A DNA stretch of 64,000 nt from Clavelina lepadiformis (GCF_947623445.1 NC_135247.1:2854501-2918500), one strand, 5' to 3'. Numbered from the stretch's first letter, positions 12,717 through 27,800 are shown. Translations and numbers: made by a program. The notes: a model not told the origin generated them from the letters alone.

Positions 12717-15700
12717 CTACTGACATGAGTCAATTGGCAAACCTGCAGATACAGTCGTGACCAAACCTAACACGCCAGCACCGTCTAACGGATGTGTATT
12801 TCCAGCCGTATTTTGATGAGATTCTTGTTCGGGGGATGATTGATTAATAGAGCCAGGTGGCGTAGGTATGGTGTGAATTAGAAGCCGGTCGTTGTCATAC
12901 GATCCACTGTTGTAGTGTGCCGGTGGCGATGAATTACTGTTTTTGGCGTAAACCACGTAAGGGTAGGAAGATTCATTATGCCGTGGATAGTCTAGAGATA
13001 AAATATTGCCTTTAAATATTACATTAATGCAGATTTGACGCATGTTTGTTCAACAAAGTTAATGCCCGACAGGATCTTACTCATTGATAAAGGATTTGAT
13101 GGATATGGGTAGCTTCCAAAAGCTTCACCGTTAATGGTGTATGGGTCTGGTTGCGGAACGGCTGCAAAACACAAAGATGCTTAATATTTTACCGTATTTG
13201 TTTGTTTATTGCTGTCGCTACTCCGCATAGGTTGTTTCAAAGAGCCTTCACTTACCTGCAGAGTGCTGAGGGATGTGATGATAAGCCGAACACGGGTAGT
13301 CGTTCACAGGACGAAAACCTTCCCTCGTTTCGCTTGAGGCGCCATGGCGCTGGTTTCTAATTTTCTCTTCTCGTCTATATTTTGCGCGCCTGTTTGAAAA
13401 CCACACCTACAGAAAGTGATGCCTGCAGTTAGTTTCTTTCAGGTAGCTCATATAGATATGCTCCTTGCTACACCACTTCTGTTCATGCTATTGCAAATCT
13501 TTCTATAGTTTACACCCATTGGGTTTCAGACTGCACACTATAGCGCTGCAGGAATTTTGGCGGAGGTGAAAATTTTATCAGAGCTCTTTCATGAAAATCA
13601 TGTTAGATTAAATATGATTTGAGCTATCTATTTCACAAATACAATTTTCTTCATAAACCCTTTTAACTTTTTCCAACAAGGTCGCCTATATATGAAACCA
13701 AAAAAACTGGCGCGCGCCGTAAGTCTACATTTGTTTTGAAGTACAGCTAGGTACGTCCTATAACTTACAATATAACTGCGCACAAAATTTTTGCCCGTTG
13801 GGAATGGCAAAAAATCACATCATTATACTAGGCTTTATATTTGACTATAGTCGTAACGCACAAGATCAAGACACAAAAATATAGCGCCCTATCCAGTATC
13901 CGCCCATGGACAACATCCAGCTTATCAGCAAGTTATTTGCAACTCAGACACAACTTTGCCACACGATGTCACTGGCGATTAAAATTTACAGGCGCTAGAA
14001 ATTAAAACTGCAATTGTGTTGCTATTGTGATGCAACATTAACTTTCTCCGAATATTAGCTAACCGCGATGTGAAAAACGAAGCGACGCTCGTCTAGAATG
14101 TCGCTATGATATAATGAGTATGGGCTAATATTGCGCTGAGACATCAAATTGTAGCGATCTGGCGTTAAACCTTGGTCGAAGATGGTAAAGAGCAATTAAG
14201 TGTCAATCAATCGATCAATCAAGTGTCACCGCTGTTAATTTATTTTCACTTTATCCAACATATTAACAACATGGCAGGGCGTAAATTTTAAGATCAGAAA
14301 ACCAGTGAAGGCCGTTACAACACGCATTTTGACGAGTATTATAAGAAAGCCATTGCCCAAGGAACAATAATTAATCAATATCAACTGCATGATGACTAGT
14401 CATTGCATCCATGTGTTTAAAGTATAGGCAACTAAGTTATTTTATAAAGTCTGACCTGTTGCACTTTTGTATACTAGTAAAAGAAACGGTGTGGCATAAC
14501 ATTTTGTGTATAACTTATTTTATATGCCACAATACTATTGGTAAGTGTAAAAACTCCGGGTTTAAATTTTAGTTGTTTGTGTAATTTTAAACTTGGCCAT
14601 AGTCGGTTATAATACCTGTATGCGTGCTTCGGCCAAATCTATCTTGGATGCCAAACGCTCCCTTGCGAAAACATCCGGATAGTGGGTCTTTTCAAATTCT
14701 GGATGCCATTTAACAGCGTCAATATGAAAATGAAAATATAAAATTTGAACCAATCTGAAAAATCATATGAATTCTATTGCGGTTATGACACCTTTTTCCA
14801 AAGCTTCCACTTGGTCCTGGGTGAACGAAGTTCGATTCCTTTGTAATTTTCTTTTCAGTTGCAATCTTGCTGTAGCATCGACGTCACTCCCTTTTGATTG
14901 AAACGCAACTGACACTTGCAACATATATTGTGTTTTAATTGTTTCTCAAGATGCGTGGAAATTATTCAGAGATATTAATCAACCGAAAGTTAGCACTTTC
15001 GGATAAGGATAAACGGTTTTGCAGCTCTTTGTACAGTATAGCCTAGATATAAGCATATTGGATTTTATTAAATTATTCGGTTTTATCTGCACAAGTAAGT
15101 CGTTATGAAGCAACATGGTTATCAAATGCAAACATATGACCTGTTCCCAAATCAACTGGATGAAATTTTTACAAGGTTTTAAGCCGTCAATTCTAAAAGA
15201 TGCCAGTTGACAGGCAACCTGCCGGCAGGTCACGCTTTACAATCTTATTAACTGGCTCTGGAGATATTGAAAATTAACATATTGACAACAAGTCGTAACA
15301 ATGAGCAATTCGCCGTGGGAAATAATGAAATAATATGTTAGTTTTTGCAATCAATGTTGGGAGCAAGTTACTCAGAAAGCCTGTAATACAGGATTAACGG
15401 AAGCTTAACATTTCGTGTCTGTGACCCGTGAAGACCTTACTACGATAGTAATACGAATGTGATTATTCCGCTGTATATTGTCACATTACTTTGGCATATG
15501 CAACTCTACACCTTCAAATGTCAATCGTTACTGATGAAGAAAGAGAAACGTTACGACATTGCTTGAGCGTTAGATTTGTGTTCGTTTATCCGATATAAGT
15601 TTTTGGAAGTAAACCTGCCAAGCTAAGTGCAAACTAAACCACGTTTCAGGAAAAGCTATGCTTTAATTTTTTTTCGGTTATCAGCCCTATTGCGTTGTAA

Positions 15701-18237
15701 GGCAATGAAACATTCTGCTGATCTGTGTACTTTACTGAAAACCTCAGATCAGTTCTGTTTTCTAAAAAATGGTGACTAACAAAAAGAAAGCAACTTTAAA
15801 GTGTGAAAACGTAAATGGACCTAAAACCACCGAAGAGCCTCTATTACTTAAGGTATTTTGGCTTTGGTTTGGAAGTTAAAAGGTATTTGTTCCAGCAGGC
15901 CACAAGCTTTGTGGGTGAAAGACGGTATTATATCTGTTTTCATTGCACGAATCGCAATATGTTGAAGCAAGAATGCTACATAGAACACCTTCGCTTTTTA
16001 CCATTTAGCAGTATCATAAGAAAATTTCAGCTCTTCTTTGGAGTTGTAGCATTTAGGTCATCGCTTGCTGAGTTCGTGAACTTTCAACTTTGGCGCTTGC
16101 ACATTTTTGACGACGTAATTGGTCAACCCACAATAATCAACAGACAAGTGCGCCGCTTCAAGTAATTTTTGTAAAACCGTAATATTAACATGAAAAAGCT
16201 AATATCCCTGTAGGATTAAAGTTTAGGTTCAGATTTGAATCTCGCTTACAGGGCTGTTACGGCTTATACGACCTCATACGCTAATCTATGATGTGTAATT
16301 AAATTGTTTCCAGCTGAGCGAAGAAAAGACTTACGGTGCGTTCGGAAGGCGGATTCGTTGTAATCCTGGCTTTGATTTCGTTGGCTGTAGGTTGCACTGC
16401 CACCAGTATAGTTGAAAACCGTTTCAATCGAAGATTTGGCCTAATTCACATTCGATTCCGATTTATACTATTTCATTTAAAATTTCGCACCGTCAGCTGT
16501 GTTTTCTCGATTAGCAAGCTGAACAGACTCATGTCGAAGGTTAATAATTTGACTAAATCACTTCACAGTAAAATTTGTTGATTGTGAAACGTGAACGATT
16601 AGCGGAAAGATTCGTGGAAATGTTTGCTTGTCTTGTCCTGAGACAACTCTATTCCCTGCGGGTCTAATATCTTGATATAATAGAAGGGATTTCAGTCTCT
16701 CTTATAGTTTCAATATATCGGAACAATGTGAAACGGAGCGAATGAAGGGTAAAAAGTGTTTGAAAATCAATCTGGAAACTATAAGAAGCTTCCCCACGGC
16801 ATTTGCAACGTCTACAAAATGGATTTTAAACCAATTTTAATGCTTGCGACTTGATAAGACACATTCAGATCATCATGATCACGTACCGTAGCTATAACAG
16901 GTTCGCTCGGGCCTCACATATGTTTTGGCTTGCAAAATTATTCAAAGCATTTTCCTATTCTTGTTTATACTATTTATACAGCCCTGTATAAAATTAACAG
17001 TCGCCAATGAAAATCAAGAAACAGACATATTGGTATCGATTTTAAAGCAAAGATGCGATTTTTTCTTAATATTTTAGTTGCTTAATTTAGGTAAAAAAAC
17101 GACTATGGAGATCAATAAATTAACTCTTGGGCTTGCCCCAAGCCCGGATTTTATTCCATTTCTGACAAACCCGAGCGATGCATGTAAAAAGCCGGTTGAC
17201 ACAAATTTACTAAACTTCAAATGCAGATAATTGTAATGAGCCTTTTGGCAAGAAAGACGTTGATGGTTTTAAATCAATAAATCCATTAAAACAAACAAAC
17301 CAGTTGTTTGCACAAATCCTTGCATTTTTGCTTGTTTTGGTTATTAATTTCCACGATGTTTTAATCTTATAACTTAAACGTGCGCAATTTTCCAGCTGAA
17401 CGTTTTATAAACCTTCTGAGGAAAAGCCTTCTGAGGAATAGATAATAAATGTGCTGAAAATATTTCTAAAACGTTTCACCTCCCTTTCCGTTGGCGCCTT
17501 CCGTACGTTCTTGGTGGTTAGACTGCGAAGGGTACCATGCACACGAAGAGGACCATTCCCCGGGAACCTCGGGCATTGTTTTTTCAATCTTTGTGATGCC
17601 ATCTCCGAAAGTGTTACTTTGATCTCCAGTTAGATTGCGCAACACTCTGTTGATAGACGACACCTGTAATTAAGAAATAACCAAATTTTGTGGGCTCCCA
17701 TTTCATAATCTGCAGTTACAGAATAAGTTAAATTTTCACGGCACTTACACTCGGTATATTGTCGTCGTTGCACACGCCATCTTTCAGGAGTCTATCCCTG
17801 ATTTCCCAGGCAAATATGCTCGGGCATTCGTGTTTATAAAGCGCTATCTTTTGCACGACGTCTGGTGTTGCGACGCGTGGTTTACTTCCACCTATAGCGC
17901 GTGGTCTGATCGTGCCAGTTTCATAGTATCTAGAAAAAACATTTTTGCTGCAAAGTGGTTGAAGACAAAAGAAGCACGAGTTTTTCGTTGTATCTTATTT
18001 CGTGGTTTTTAGATCGTTTTGTAACAGCAATATGCATAAACATTTAATCAAGTGTCTAAACAAACCTTGCTAAAATTTTGCTAACACAGCCATTCGACAC
18101 TTGCAACATACGCGAGATGTCACACGGTCGGGCACCGTTGTGAGCTAGCTCCACAATTTGCTGTCTAATTCTATCCGGCAGAGGTCGCCCATTGACAAAC
18201 ATCCCACCAAGTTGGTTTACACCGCTGTGATTTGGAC
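12717..18237 (-). CDS. PAX6: Pax6 transcription factor (paired domain plus paired-type homeodomain)
   Basis: Nuclear DNA-binding regulator of eye and anterior neural development in bilaterians. Exons: 18066-18237, 17749-17929, 17480-17663 (paired domain, [19 protein letters not shown] to [11 protein letters not shown]); 14792-14908, 14616-14698, 13256-13406 (homeodomain, [18 protein letters not shown] to [14 protein letters not shown]); 13081-13161 and 12717-12991 (Ser/Pro-rich C-terminus, ending LPIDSCQ). All phases agree. Paired residues Q44 and N47 (LQVSNGC) mark the Pax6 class rather than Pax2/5/8 (R, H); residue 42 is Met where Pax6 usually has Ile. The homeodomain has Ser at position 50 (VWFSNRR). 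Introns split the homeobox after EALEK and after ARIQ. Homeodomain position 56 is Tyr instead of the usual Trp. The start codon lies in an upstream exon (phase 1 junction at 18237) that I could not find. Confidence 0.96.
14909..17479. other. Pax6 intron between paired domain and homeodomain
   Basis: About 2.6 kb. An open frame at 15815-16165 on the plus strand has no recognisable domain or splice context and is treated as chance. A short palindrome (GGGCTTGCCCCAAGCCC) lies near 17130. No transposon ends identified. Introns of Pax6 often carry enhancers in other animals; this is not tested here. Confidence 0.5.
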
Positions 18238-21200
18238 CTGCGTCGAAAAAGTTGACACAAAAGAGACTGGAACGTAGCACAGTGAGGCTTTGTTATGAAA
18301 AATAGTTTGGAACATAAATGATACAAAAAACGTTTGTAGGCTTAAACATTTTTCTGCCTCTTGTTGAAAAGACTTTTGCCTTTTTAAAAATTCTTAACAC
18401 ATTTAAAAGCTTCATTTTGTCTATAATTTTACAGAAAATTGGTAGACCTCTTTACAAATATTCAGAATATATATGCGCAGTAAGGATCAACAATTTCATA
18501 AAAAGCATGAACATTAAATCATGGTCTATGTTTTGGGAATCTGAGTTTAGACAAACGTACATCACCTACTGTATAACAGTATAGATTTAGCTTTAACCCT
18601 ATACTTAAGTAGATTTTTTATGTTAAGATGTTATTAATCTTCTATTAAACTGTTTTTAAATGTAATGTGAGGTTTATTTGAACTAAAACGTAGTGTATTT
18701 TTACAAAAATACATTAACTTCCAATACAAAGCTTTGCATTTTCTAAATGCGCATTCAAAACTCATGTGTTTAGTTGCTTCGACTGCATTAGAGAAAGTAA
18801 TCCAACAATTCCCCAGACAAACTTTAAAAGACTGTTCTATCGACTGGATTATTCTTTATTCCCATTTCGTTCTTAAAATCGAATTTTTCCAGGCGTAGCA
18901 TTAACTAAGCTCATTATACGCACAACTTTTTCGGTAAATTTTGAAACAAAGAAGAAATCGCCAATGTTAAACATTTTAACAACCAGAGTTCTTTGTCTCT
19001 ACGTCTAAACAGGTATGAGCATCATATTCTTCAATCTTTTCAAAACTTTTGATTTTATACATGTTCGTTGATTATGGGTATGTCATTGCCTAATAATTTT
19101 TGACTTAGTTACTGTAGTTTATTGTTGGATTTTAGGGTAATCGATCCGATTGTGACGTATAGACGCAGTGATCCATTGTCGCAGGTCTTTATTGCTTTTC
19201 AAGGCTTTCCCGCCCACGTTTAAACGTTTAGTGCCTCTCCGTGATTGGTTTATTGCGATTATTTACGCCAAATTAAATCATTTGTTTCGAATTTGCTCAA
19301 CCAGGGCAATGCGATAATATATTTCAATTTGTAAACCACAATTTAACGGCTTGACTTTAAAACGAGTGGCAAGTTTAAATTCCGAAAATAGCTTGACGCC
19401 TTTCTTTGAAGATACTGTATAATACGCCAAAGAAATATTAAAAAGCATAAACTACTAAAATTTAATACAAACTACAGTAGCTTTAAAAAGTATATTGAAA
19501 CAAATTGTTTGTAGGTGGTAGGTCAATATGTAGTCGTAATTTGCTGTATGACAATTACGTTCTTGCTAATGTGAGGGCATCTACACGAAAATCCGTCTCC
19601 TAATACAAACTGGCGACAAACAGTCTAGAATTTCGGGGTCGAAGGGTTTTTGCATTTAAACCGATTTTGACTCAAGCATATCACATATGAGCTAGTGTGC
19701 AAATTTTGCAGTGATAAGGTTACGTTAATAATGGTAAAGCGCCATGAAAGACACTTAATGTACATACCATTGGGCTTGACTTTTAAACTCCGATTTAAAA
19801 ATATTTCTACAACATTGCGGGGCGTAAATCGTGAGGAATCATGGCACGTTTAACATTGATTGAGTTTCACGTGTTGCAGAAAATTATGAACTGTACATAT
19901 CGATCAACCTCGTGTAATCCCTTGGTGTCACGTATTCGCTTGTCTTTTCTTTTTCTATGAAGTTGTGTATTCATAAACCTTTACATTCGTTGAGTGACCA
20001 TGTACTCGCATTCGATTTACGCTTGATTTTGTTAAAACAGAGTCTTGTAACTGCAAGCATTGTTTATACTTCTACAACCAAAAACTGGGCGAACACTAAA
20101 TGAAGTCACTTACCTAAATGTTAAGTGATAAATGTAGTTATCCCGGAAGAATGATAACTACCTGTTGGTTTAGCTAAAGGTAGCTGAAAATCCGTGCACC
20201 GCCATTTATACTGTACAGTAAGTCTAAAATTTACCTTTTTGTAACATTCCATCCGATCCATAGCAGATGCCTATGTTGTTGTTCTGATGTGATACCTGGG
20301 GTAGGCAACCGTTGCTACTTGATGAGCAAAGTTGCCTTGAAACCATTGCAGTATTTGTAGTTTTCTTCAGGTTAAATTAATGCTGCCATAAGTCGTTTTT
20401 TCCTGTAAATTAACAGTAGCAAACTGATGGAAACCTTCGATAACTTGCACAAGGTTTATGAAATTTATAGCCAGTTTAATATTGTATCTTGAAAAACTTT
20501 TGTTTTAGGCGTAGCGCTGGTTTATTTGTAATAATATTCTCCGTTCCATGACCTATCGTATAATATCATAAAAACAAAAATTATTTAAGAACATATGGTT
20601 TAAAATTATACCAATCTAAGAATGGTAGAAAAAACAGCATTGTGACTAATACTTTAAAACTAGTAAAGCCTTATCATTTTTGTTCACACTAAATATTAGG
20701 TTTTTTGTCATGTTGATATATTAGCCATACGGGTTTAAAGTGGCAGTGTGTCTGATTTCAACAGTTTGTTTGCACCACATTTCTAAATTTTTTCTGTTAT
20801 TGTCGGCTACCATATGACATGGAGATAAGAACTGATTTACAAACACCTGAAGTAAATAGTATAGAGATAGTAAGGCGTCATATTGACATGGATTCATTTG
20901 ATAGTGTCTATTTAAGATCCATGTTTATAAACGACACGACAAACATGCAAACCAAACAAATACAAAAAATTTTAACTTGAGTATATTTCTCCTCAACCGT
21001 TCAAAAAGACTGTATCTCTTTAGAATTTTTCTTTTCGGAATCTTTACAATATCTTTTTGACCAACCACGTTGCAATAACTTTTACAAAGCTCGGTCGTTT
21101 AATTCTAAGATATGGGTAGCATATCATAAACATGTTGAACATAAAAGACAATTTTTGTTAAAGTTTAATCTTTTGTGCGTAGTTTATCTCATTGCGTTTA

Positions 21201-24200
21201 CAACTGAATCATAGGATATTTCCTGTATACCATGCTTTATACTTCTAACGTCTGAAACATTTTTTTAAGTGTTCGAGGGAAACCAGATTTAGTTTTAGTC
21301 CAGAAATATTTTATGGCTCTTTATTCTGCACCTGCAAAGGTAATACGTGTTAATGTTTCATATAAACGTTGGCGTTAGGGCGGAAAATTCCTTCAAAACA
21401 CGCACGCTTAATCCGTGGATGTTTGGAACCAGGTTGGAACAATATTAAACCAAAGCGCCTTCCTGATTTACGGACAAATCTCTTGGATTAACGCCGCAGG
21501 AATTCACTGTAGCTCGCTTTTATATTCCACGTTGAATATTGAGAGTTGCGTTGGACTACTGAGTCAAAGTTGAATTCAAGAGAATACATATTGATTTATG
21601 CTATAATGTATCTCGAAGCTACAGTTGCTGTAAAGACCACATGTAACGAAAACTTGCTAAGTCAAGAGAATGGCACGCTGTTACAATTTCTTAGCACTCT
21701 TATGATACCTTGTAATTTTAAAATAAAACGCCATTGCAAATTATGCTGGTCACTTGCAATAGACTAATGTAGAAATAGCTGTCACACAACGTTGCGCAAC
21801 CAAAACCGCCATTTTGTTTTGGGAGAAATTTTTAATGAAAAATTTTCTGCGATAACGTTTTTGTTTCGAAGTAACTGAAATAATTACTTTAGTTTAATAT
21901 AACAAAATGACCGTACAAAGGCATAAAAATTCGTGCTTGCTATACTTGTTGATGGCAATACTTGGAAAATGTATTATCACGTTTATTTCCGGCTTGATTT
22001 GCACTGTTGTTTTAAATAACTTTTCCAACAAACCTTTCTAACTTTTTTCTTTCTATACTTATTTTCGTAAATTGAAATTGACGCTTTTATAATTTTTGTA
22101 CAATAGAAAAATACGTTCTTGCACCATCATTAAAAATTTGTTTAGCCTCCAAGCATATACAAATCTTCTATATGCTATTAATATTTATTAAAACATTTTC
22201 ATTACTTACTGACGTTTCTAAAATATTTTCTTCGGAAACAAATTGTCTTTCCTTCATTCGGTATGCTCAGCACTAATTCTGAATCGAACGAGGAAACGTA
22301 ATTATCCGAGACTGCTTCTAGTATTTTTTCCACAACGCACGAGACTTTTTCACTGTCTTTCGCCTTCCGTGGGAACAGGGTTACTCGCTGTATTTTTCAT
22401 TGTCGAGAACGAAAGCTTATTCCCGTTAAATGGTCACTTTCGAAGGACAATACTTCACCGCCCTAACAATTAAACGCCTAATCACACAATAAAAATAGTG
22501 GATTGGTTCCCCGGCAAACTCAGTAGTGAACCACAGAAATTAACATCGACCATTGTAACAACATTGTCACAACAAAACACTTAGCACGACAATTAGCCTA
22601 CATTTTAACAAATTACGTGATTGGGAATAAAAAGGATTCGAAAATCGTATGTGAATACACATTGTGTAACGTTTGACGAATATCCATCTATTCTAATGTA
22701 TGCTCGTGTGCCGTAATTTCTGCGATTGTAATATATCCAATCTTATAACTATACAATGAAATGACTTATTTCACAGAAAGCATTACTTATAAGAATGACT
22801 TCGTTTTGTTTAGTTGTCGATAAACATTGTTGACGTATATATATATAGATGTCTAATGCATAACTTTGAACAACAAAATACGGCATAGTTTTTGTTGTTT
22901 ATTGTTAAAAATGATTAGATATTGGATCTATAAATCTATAATTTACAAAACATTTTCGATAAAAGTTATACAACTTTGTAGATTTTTTTCTTTGGTTGAA
23001 TGACTGTTGTCAATTTTATGTTTTGCCATTTGCCCTCTTTCGCAAGCTGATCATTTGCCATCCAGTCCAAAGCCCTAAAGTAAGCACTGTGTAATTACTA
23101 TGTAGCCTATCCCTGATATTTAAAAGTGTATCCAAAGCCAAACTTCCAACTGTGTTTGCAGGAACGGATGCTTACACAGATCAAATCTCATCGACGTGGG
23201 TGTAATACAAACTAATCAAATATATTGTGGTGGACAGTTTGATGTCGTCTCCTTTCCACGATGGACGCTAATGTCCAGGTTTAATCAGCTTTAACCTACT
23301 CCTGAATTAATGTAACTATAAGGCGTCATGTTTACACACGCAACTGTTATCAAACCAAACATTTTACGAACCATTCATTTACAACACCTTTAACCATCTC
23401 AAATCAACATATTACTAATCTATTTGATAAATCCAGCGTATTAACACTATTGGTCACTGCTTTAAATTTCTCTACGCTTCGTTAACACTACACTAAAAGA
23501 GGAATTTATTTTCTATGTTACAGCGCCGTCTTGCGGCATGAAAAAAGTAAAAAATATAAATATCGGTTTGTTTTAATTTGTCCTCTGTACAACTGACTCT
23601 TGGCGTACAGTTGGGCTGAATACGGGTTATAAACGAATCTTTCATGCGCTATTTACGTCTTAGATTTTTTGGTTATCCAGAAGCCAGGACCTATGTGCTG
23701 GTATAGCTGTTTAGAATCGACAGAGTTCATTTGAGGAAGCCCTATAGAGCCTATGCTTTGCAAGAACGTATGTCACAAAAGCTATTTTATCCAAATTTAT
23801 AACCAATAAGCATGACATAACAAAAACATTAGAAAGAAAACACAGTAATTTTACAACAACAGGGTTGGATAGTTGACACATAGCACTGTTAAAATACGAC
23901 AACGCAAATATGGCATTTCAGATTATTTACTCTTTATATATCTCACCACCTTTCCAAAACACCCAAGATATCTGCTTTGGTATTATCACCACATTACACT
24001 ACAGCATTATCACGACAAATAATGAGAATATCGAACAACAATACACCAATAAATTACCACTATAGCATACAAACCCAACATGTAAGAAAGCACAACATTT
24101 TAACATCTGAGGTGGCAACAAGAAGTACTATAAGTTAAAGATTCACCTAGTCTTAAACGGTTTGAAGATGCGCTCTGAATGCAATAAATAGCTTTGCCAA

Positions 24201-24845
24201 CGATATTTTAAAGCAAGTAATAAATATTTCTAAAGTGCTAAGCACTTTGATGTTTTATGATTAATGATATTAGTTACAGTGTAAAGTCACATGACTTGTT
24301 CCGATTTTAGGGCATAAAATAAGTGAACTTAAATACGACAAATGCGAGTAAAAGATAAAGCATAACACACTGTATCGTGCCATGAAACCTGTTGATGCCA
24401 AACATAATTTGTGTTAACTACGAAGTGAAGCACCAACTAAGCTATGAAAAAATATCTTTATAACCTTTATATGTATTAATTAGCCTGTATTTGGGCAAGC
24501 AGCTACCTCATAGGCCTAGCTAGCTTTTTCGTCAAAACAGTTTTGCAAATTTGAGGTGCGAACAATAACAATATTGCATTTTACAAAACGTACAAAAAAA
24601 ACCTGCGAGGTCTTTGGAAAAATGAGGTGATTTAGAAACACGGTCTACCAACACGAAATTAATTTCATCAAAATCTGTCAGTATACATAAGGGTATGGGC
24701 TATGCGATCTATTATCAAAAGGTGTCAATACAACTTACCATATAGATCAAAAAGCTTTGTTGGGCAAGAAAATGTGAAAGTTTAGTTAAAGTAGCCTACA
24801 ATCCACAGACATAATACGACAAAGACCATCAAAGTGTACTGTTCT
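18238..24845. other. 6.6 kb non-coding region upstream of the Pax6 paired-box exon
   Basis: It lies between Pax6 exon 18066-18237 and the stop of the neighbouring receptor gene. It must contain or lead to the Pax6 start-codon exon and promoter, since the first exon seen begins in phase 1. No coding exon is convincing; open frames at 18318-18584, 21546-21767 and 22243-22473 lack features. It is the longest gene-free stretch in the window and a natural place for Pax6 control elements. Confidence 0.45.
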
Positions 24846-27800
24846 TCAGGCTCGATCCTCTTTTCCAAATGCGTATATTTCCTCTACAATTAAAGGTCTG
24901 GCCTCATCGACGTTAGACGTCATTTCATTTTCGGTCAACACGTCACTGTCATCTTTCATCTGTTGCGACATTTAATTTCGATTTAAACCATTCCATAAAT
25001 ACATCGTATAGAAGTAATTCATAAACACAATTACACTTCAGCCTAAAATACGTGTTTCAAAACAATAACTCAAAGCAAAACGTCAGAAGTTTGAATCCTC
25101 AGAGTCTTTATTTATTAAGAAACTATTGAAACCATCACATTAGTATACGGTTAGTATGTAAAAATACACCCCGTAAACACACAGACATTAGGTAGGTCAA
25201 AATTCTGTTCGTATACTGCATTATCACCTTTTCTGAAAGAGCTTGAACGATGTGTTTCTCTTTAGAAGATGGAGGTTCCACTGCCAACATCCTGTGATCG
25301 TCTATGACTCCCTCGGTCTTGCATTTACCTATAACAAATATCGAACATTTTGTGAACCAAAAAGCAAATTTTTGTGGTTGCAATTCTTGGTAAAAACGAA
25401 GTAATTCGTTCGCATCAAGCGTTATTTTTGTATAAACTTACTCAGCCATTGGTTGTGTGCGAATGCATTGCTCTGTATGAAACCAGATTCCCAACTTTGG
25501 TCAGCATGTCTAGGAAAAGATTATAATCTTTTGATATTTAGTATTTGTGAAATCAAGTTATTCTGCACTAATTTCATACGGTTTTACTGTTAGCCTACTT
25601 GTTCTCGTAACCCTTCCCACAATACATTACAATACCCAGGTGTTAGTATTTGGTTGCGGTAGGATGTTTTGCCCGAAAAAGGGCAGACTTTTTGCAGAAA
25701 GGAGTTTGACAAACTTAAGAAAAATTCTGTGCAAATTCTGTTTTGGGAAAGATGTTTTTTTTGCTAGCGATGACACACGTTTTAGGAACTTTATACTGAG
25801 TTACCCGACGTGGCTGTAGTTCGTGGTTCTAAAGATTCTATTTTGGCTCCGTCGTGTTTTTATTAGTCGGTAGTGCAGGTGTATACGCCATATTGCAAGC
25901 ACCAGACTGACTCCAACAACGAAAGCCGAAACCGCCCATACTAACATCGTGTTGGAAGGAATTTCTTCAGAGTTCAAATGCTCTGAAAAATATGACGATT
26001 AAGTTATTAGTTATTTCTTTGCAATTTTATGTTCACGCAATAGGATAATAAAAAATTTCTGCCTAAACGTTCAAAATTTAAAACGGACGTTTTCTAAAAT
26101 ATGATAGCAATCTTAACATTTTCATACAAACGGTGTAACGTGCTGGTGATCATATGATAGTATAAAATACACGTGTCGTGATAGAAAAATGTAAAGCATG
26201 CATGTTTAGGCTATTCTTTATTTAGCTTAACCACACATTCAGATAACGGTGAGCTAGTAACTGGTAAAACAAGCTTTATCTAAATTCTAAAACAATGCTG
26301 TCACAGAAAATTTAGTGCACCGATGCTATTTGGACTATGTACCTACGTACCAGGCCTACCAGTGAAACAATTCTCCAATGACATGTTGTGCTTAAACAGT
26401 TATTACCAGAAATTTATCGAAAAATTGGTAAATCTGGCGCTAGCTTAGCTGATGACTGATGACAGTGATGAGTGATGACAATTACGGCATACGCAATGGT
26501 AATCACAACGTCACTATGTGAAAACAATATGCATGACGTTGGTTCTTTTATGAAGTATGAACAGAACGTTTTGCGAGGGCAAGAAGAAATAGTTATGCCC
26601 TAAGCCTAGCCACAATTTGCAAAAACATCTTGCCCAAGTTAAACCCAACCTAATTTACAGATGGTATATTTATACTGGTGATGATATATGTTAAGCTACA
26701 ACTCAATGAACTCAATCTTGACTGTTGGCGTTAACCTAATGCAGTAGGCCTACTTGGTAGTCAGTATGTTGCCGATATAATTGCCGTAAACGCACGAACC
26801 CTTCACCAGGAAATGTATACCGTCGCCTGTGACGTTTCTACGCTAAGAATAAGCATCAACTGCTATTAATCGCCTACCCGCGGAGTTGTTTACCATTCAA
26901 AAGGCTTAGTCACTAACATACTACAGTAACATAACTCGAACGCGGAATTGGGTTAGGTTCAATAAAATTTGGTATTTTTGGTTCCGGTTAGGTGTTCAAA
27001 AAACATCAGTCCAGACCGATTTAAAGGTTCAAGTTCAGCTCCGGTTCGACACCCTAATCCAGTGGTTCCCAACCCGGGTGCCATTTGCGATACACAAGGG
27101 TGCCGCAAGCTATTCCTATTATTTATTTTTATCTATGACGTTTTCATGAAGTTATAGGTAGGATTGCTGTTGCTGATGCAATTTTTATAGACAATTGTTT
27201 TTGTTACATCCCTAGGACAATTTTTGTCATACCGTATGCTGTTTCAATGCACAACTCACGAGTTGGTAATGTAGCACATTTCGATTATTGTGGTTTTGTG
27301 ACATCACATACAATATCTGTATGAGCTCTGCTAATGGCCAGTTCTGATTCAGTCTAGTGAACAAGTGTAAAGTGAATACTGTGTTTGTAAAGGATGTTTG
27401 CCATTGTGTCTTATTAGGAGAGGAGTAGTGTGCTAAGCATGCATTTTCAAAGTAACATTCAAACTCCAAGTAAAATTTCTGTGTTGCTTATAAGTTATGT
27501 TGATTTTTCAACGAGTAACTTCTAAGTAAGTGCCTCTCATAATGACACAGCTAGAAAACTTGTTTGAACTAACAACCTTCTGCAGTCGAAGCCAATAACC
27601 GTTGATTGCAAAATGAGGTGCCGCAAAATATTTTTCTCTTCTGTAGGGTGCCGTGAGCCTAAAAAGGTTAGGAACCACTGCCCTTATCCATTCATCGATT
27701 TTAAAGCCAGCTTGTGACAGCCAAACTGGGGGTTTCCCTTTCCCAGGTTTCGATTAAATGGCGGGAAGTCCAAGAGGGGAGGGATTAATGAAGTCATCAC

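Noticed and set aside
15815..16165. 116-codon plus-strand open frame in a Pax6 intron
   Set aside because: Composition is aromatic-rich as expected from random AT-rich sequence; no motif or neighbouring exons.
17405..17633. Overlapping frames around the third Pax6 exon
   Set aside because: Two are out-of-frame shadows of the paired-domain exon 17480-17663, whose frame continues correctly into the homeodomain exon.
27227..27469. 80-codon frame inside the hAT-like element, tested as transposase
   Set aside because: No hAT dimerisation or zinc-finger pattern; the element is too short to be autonomous.
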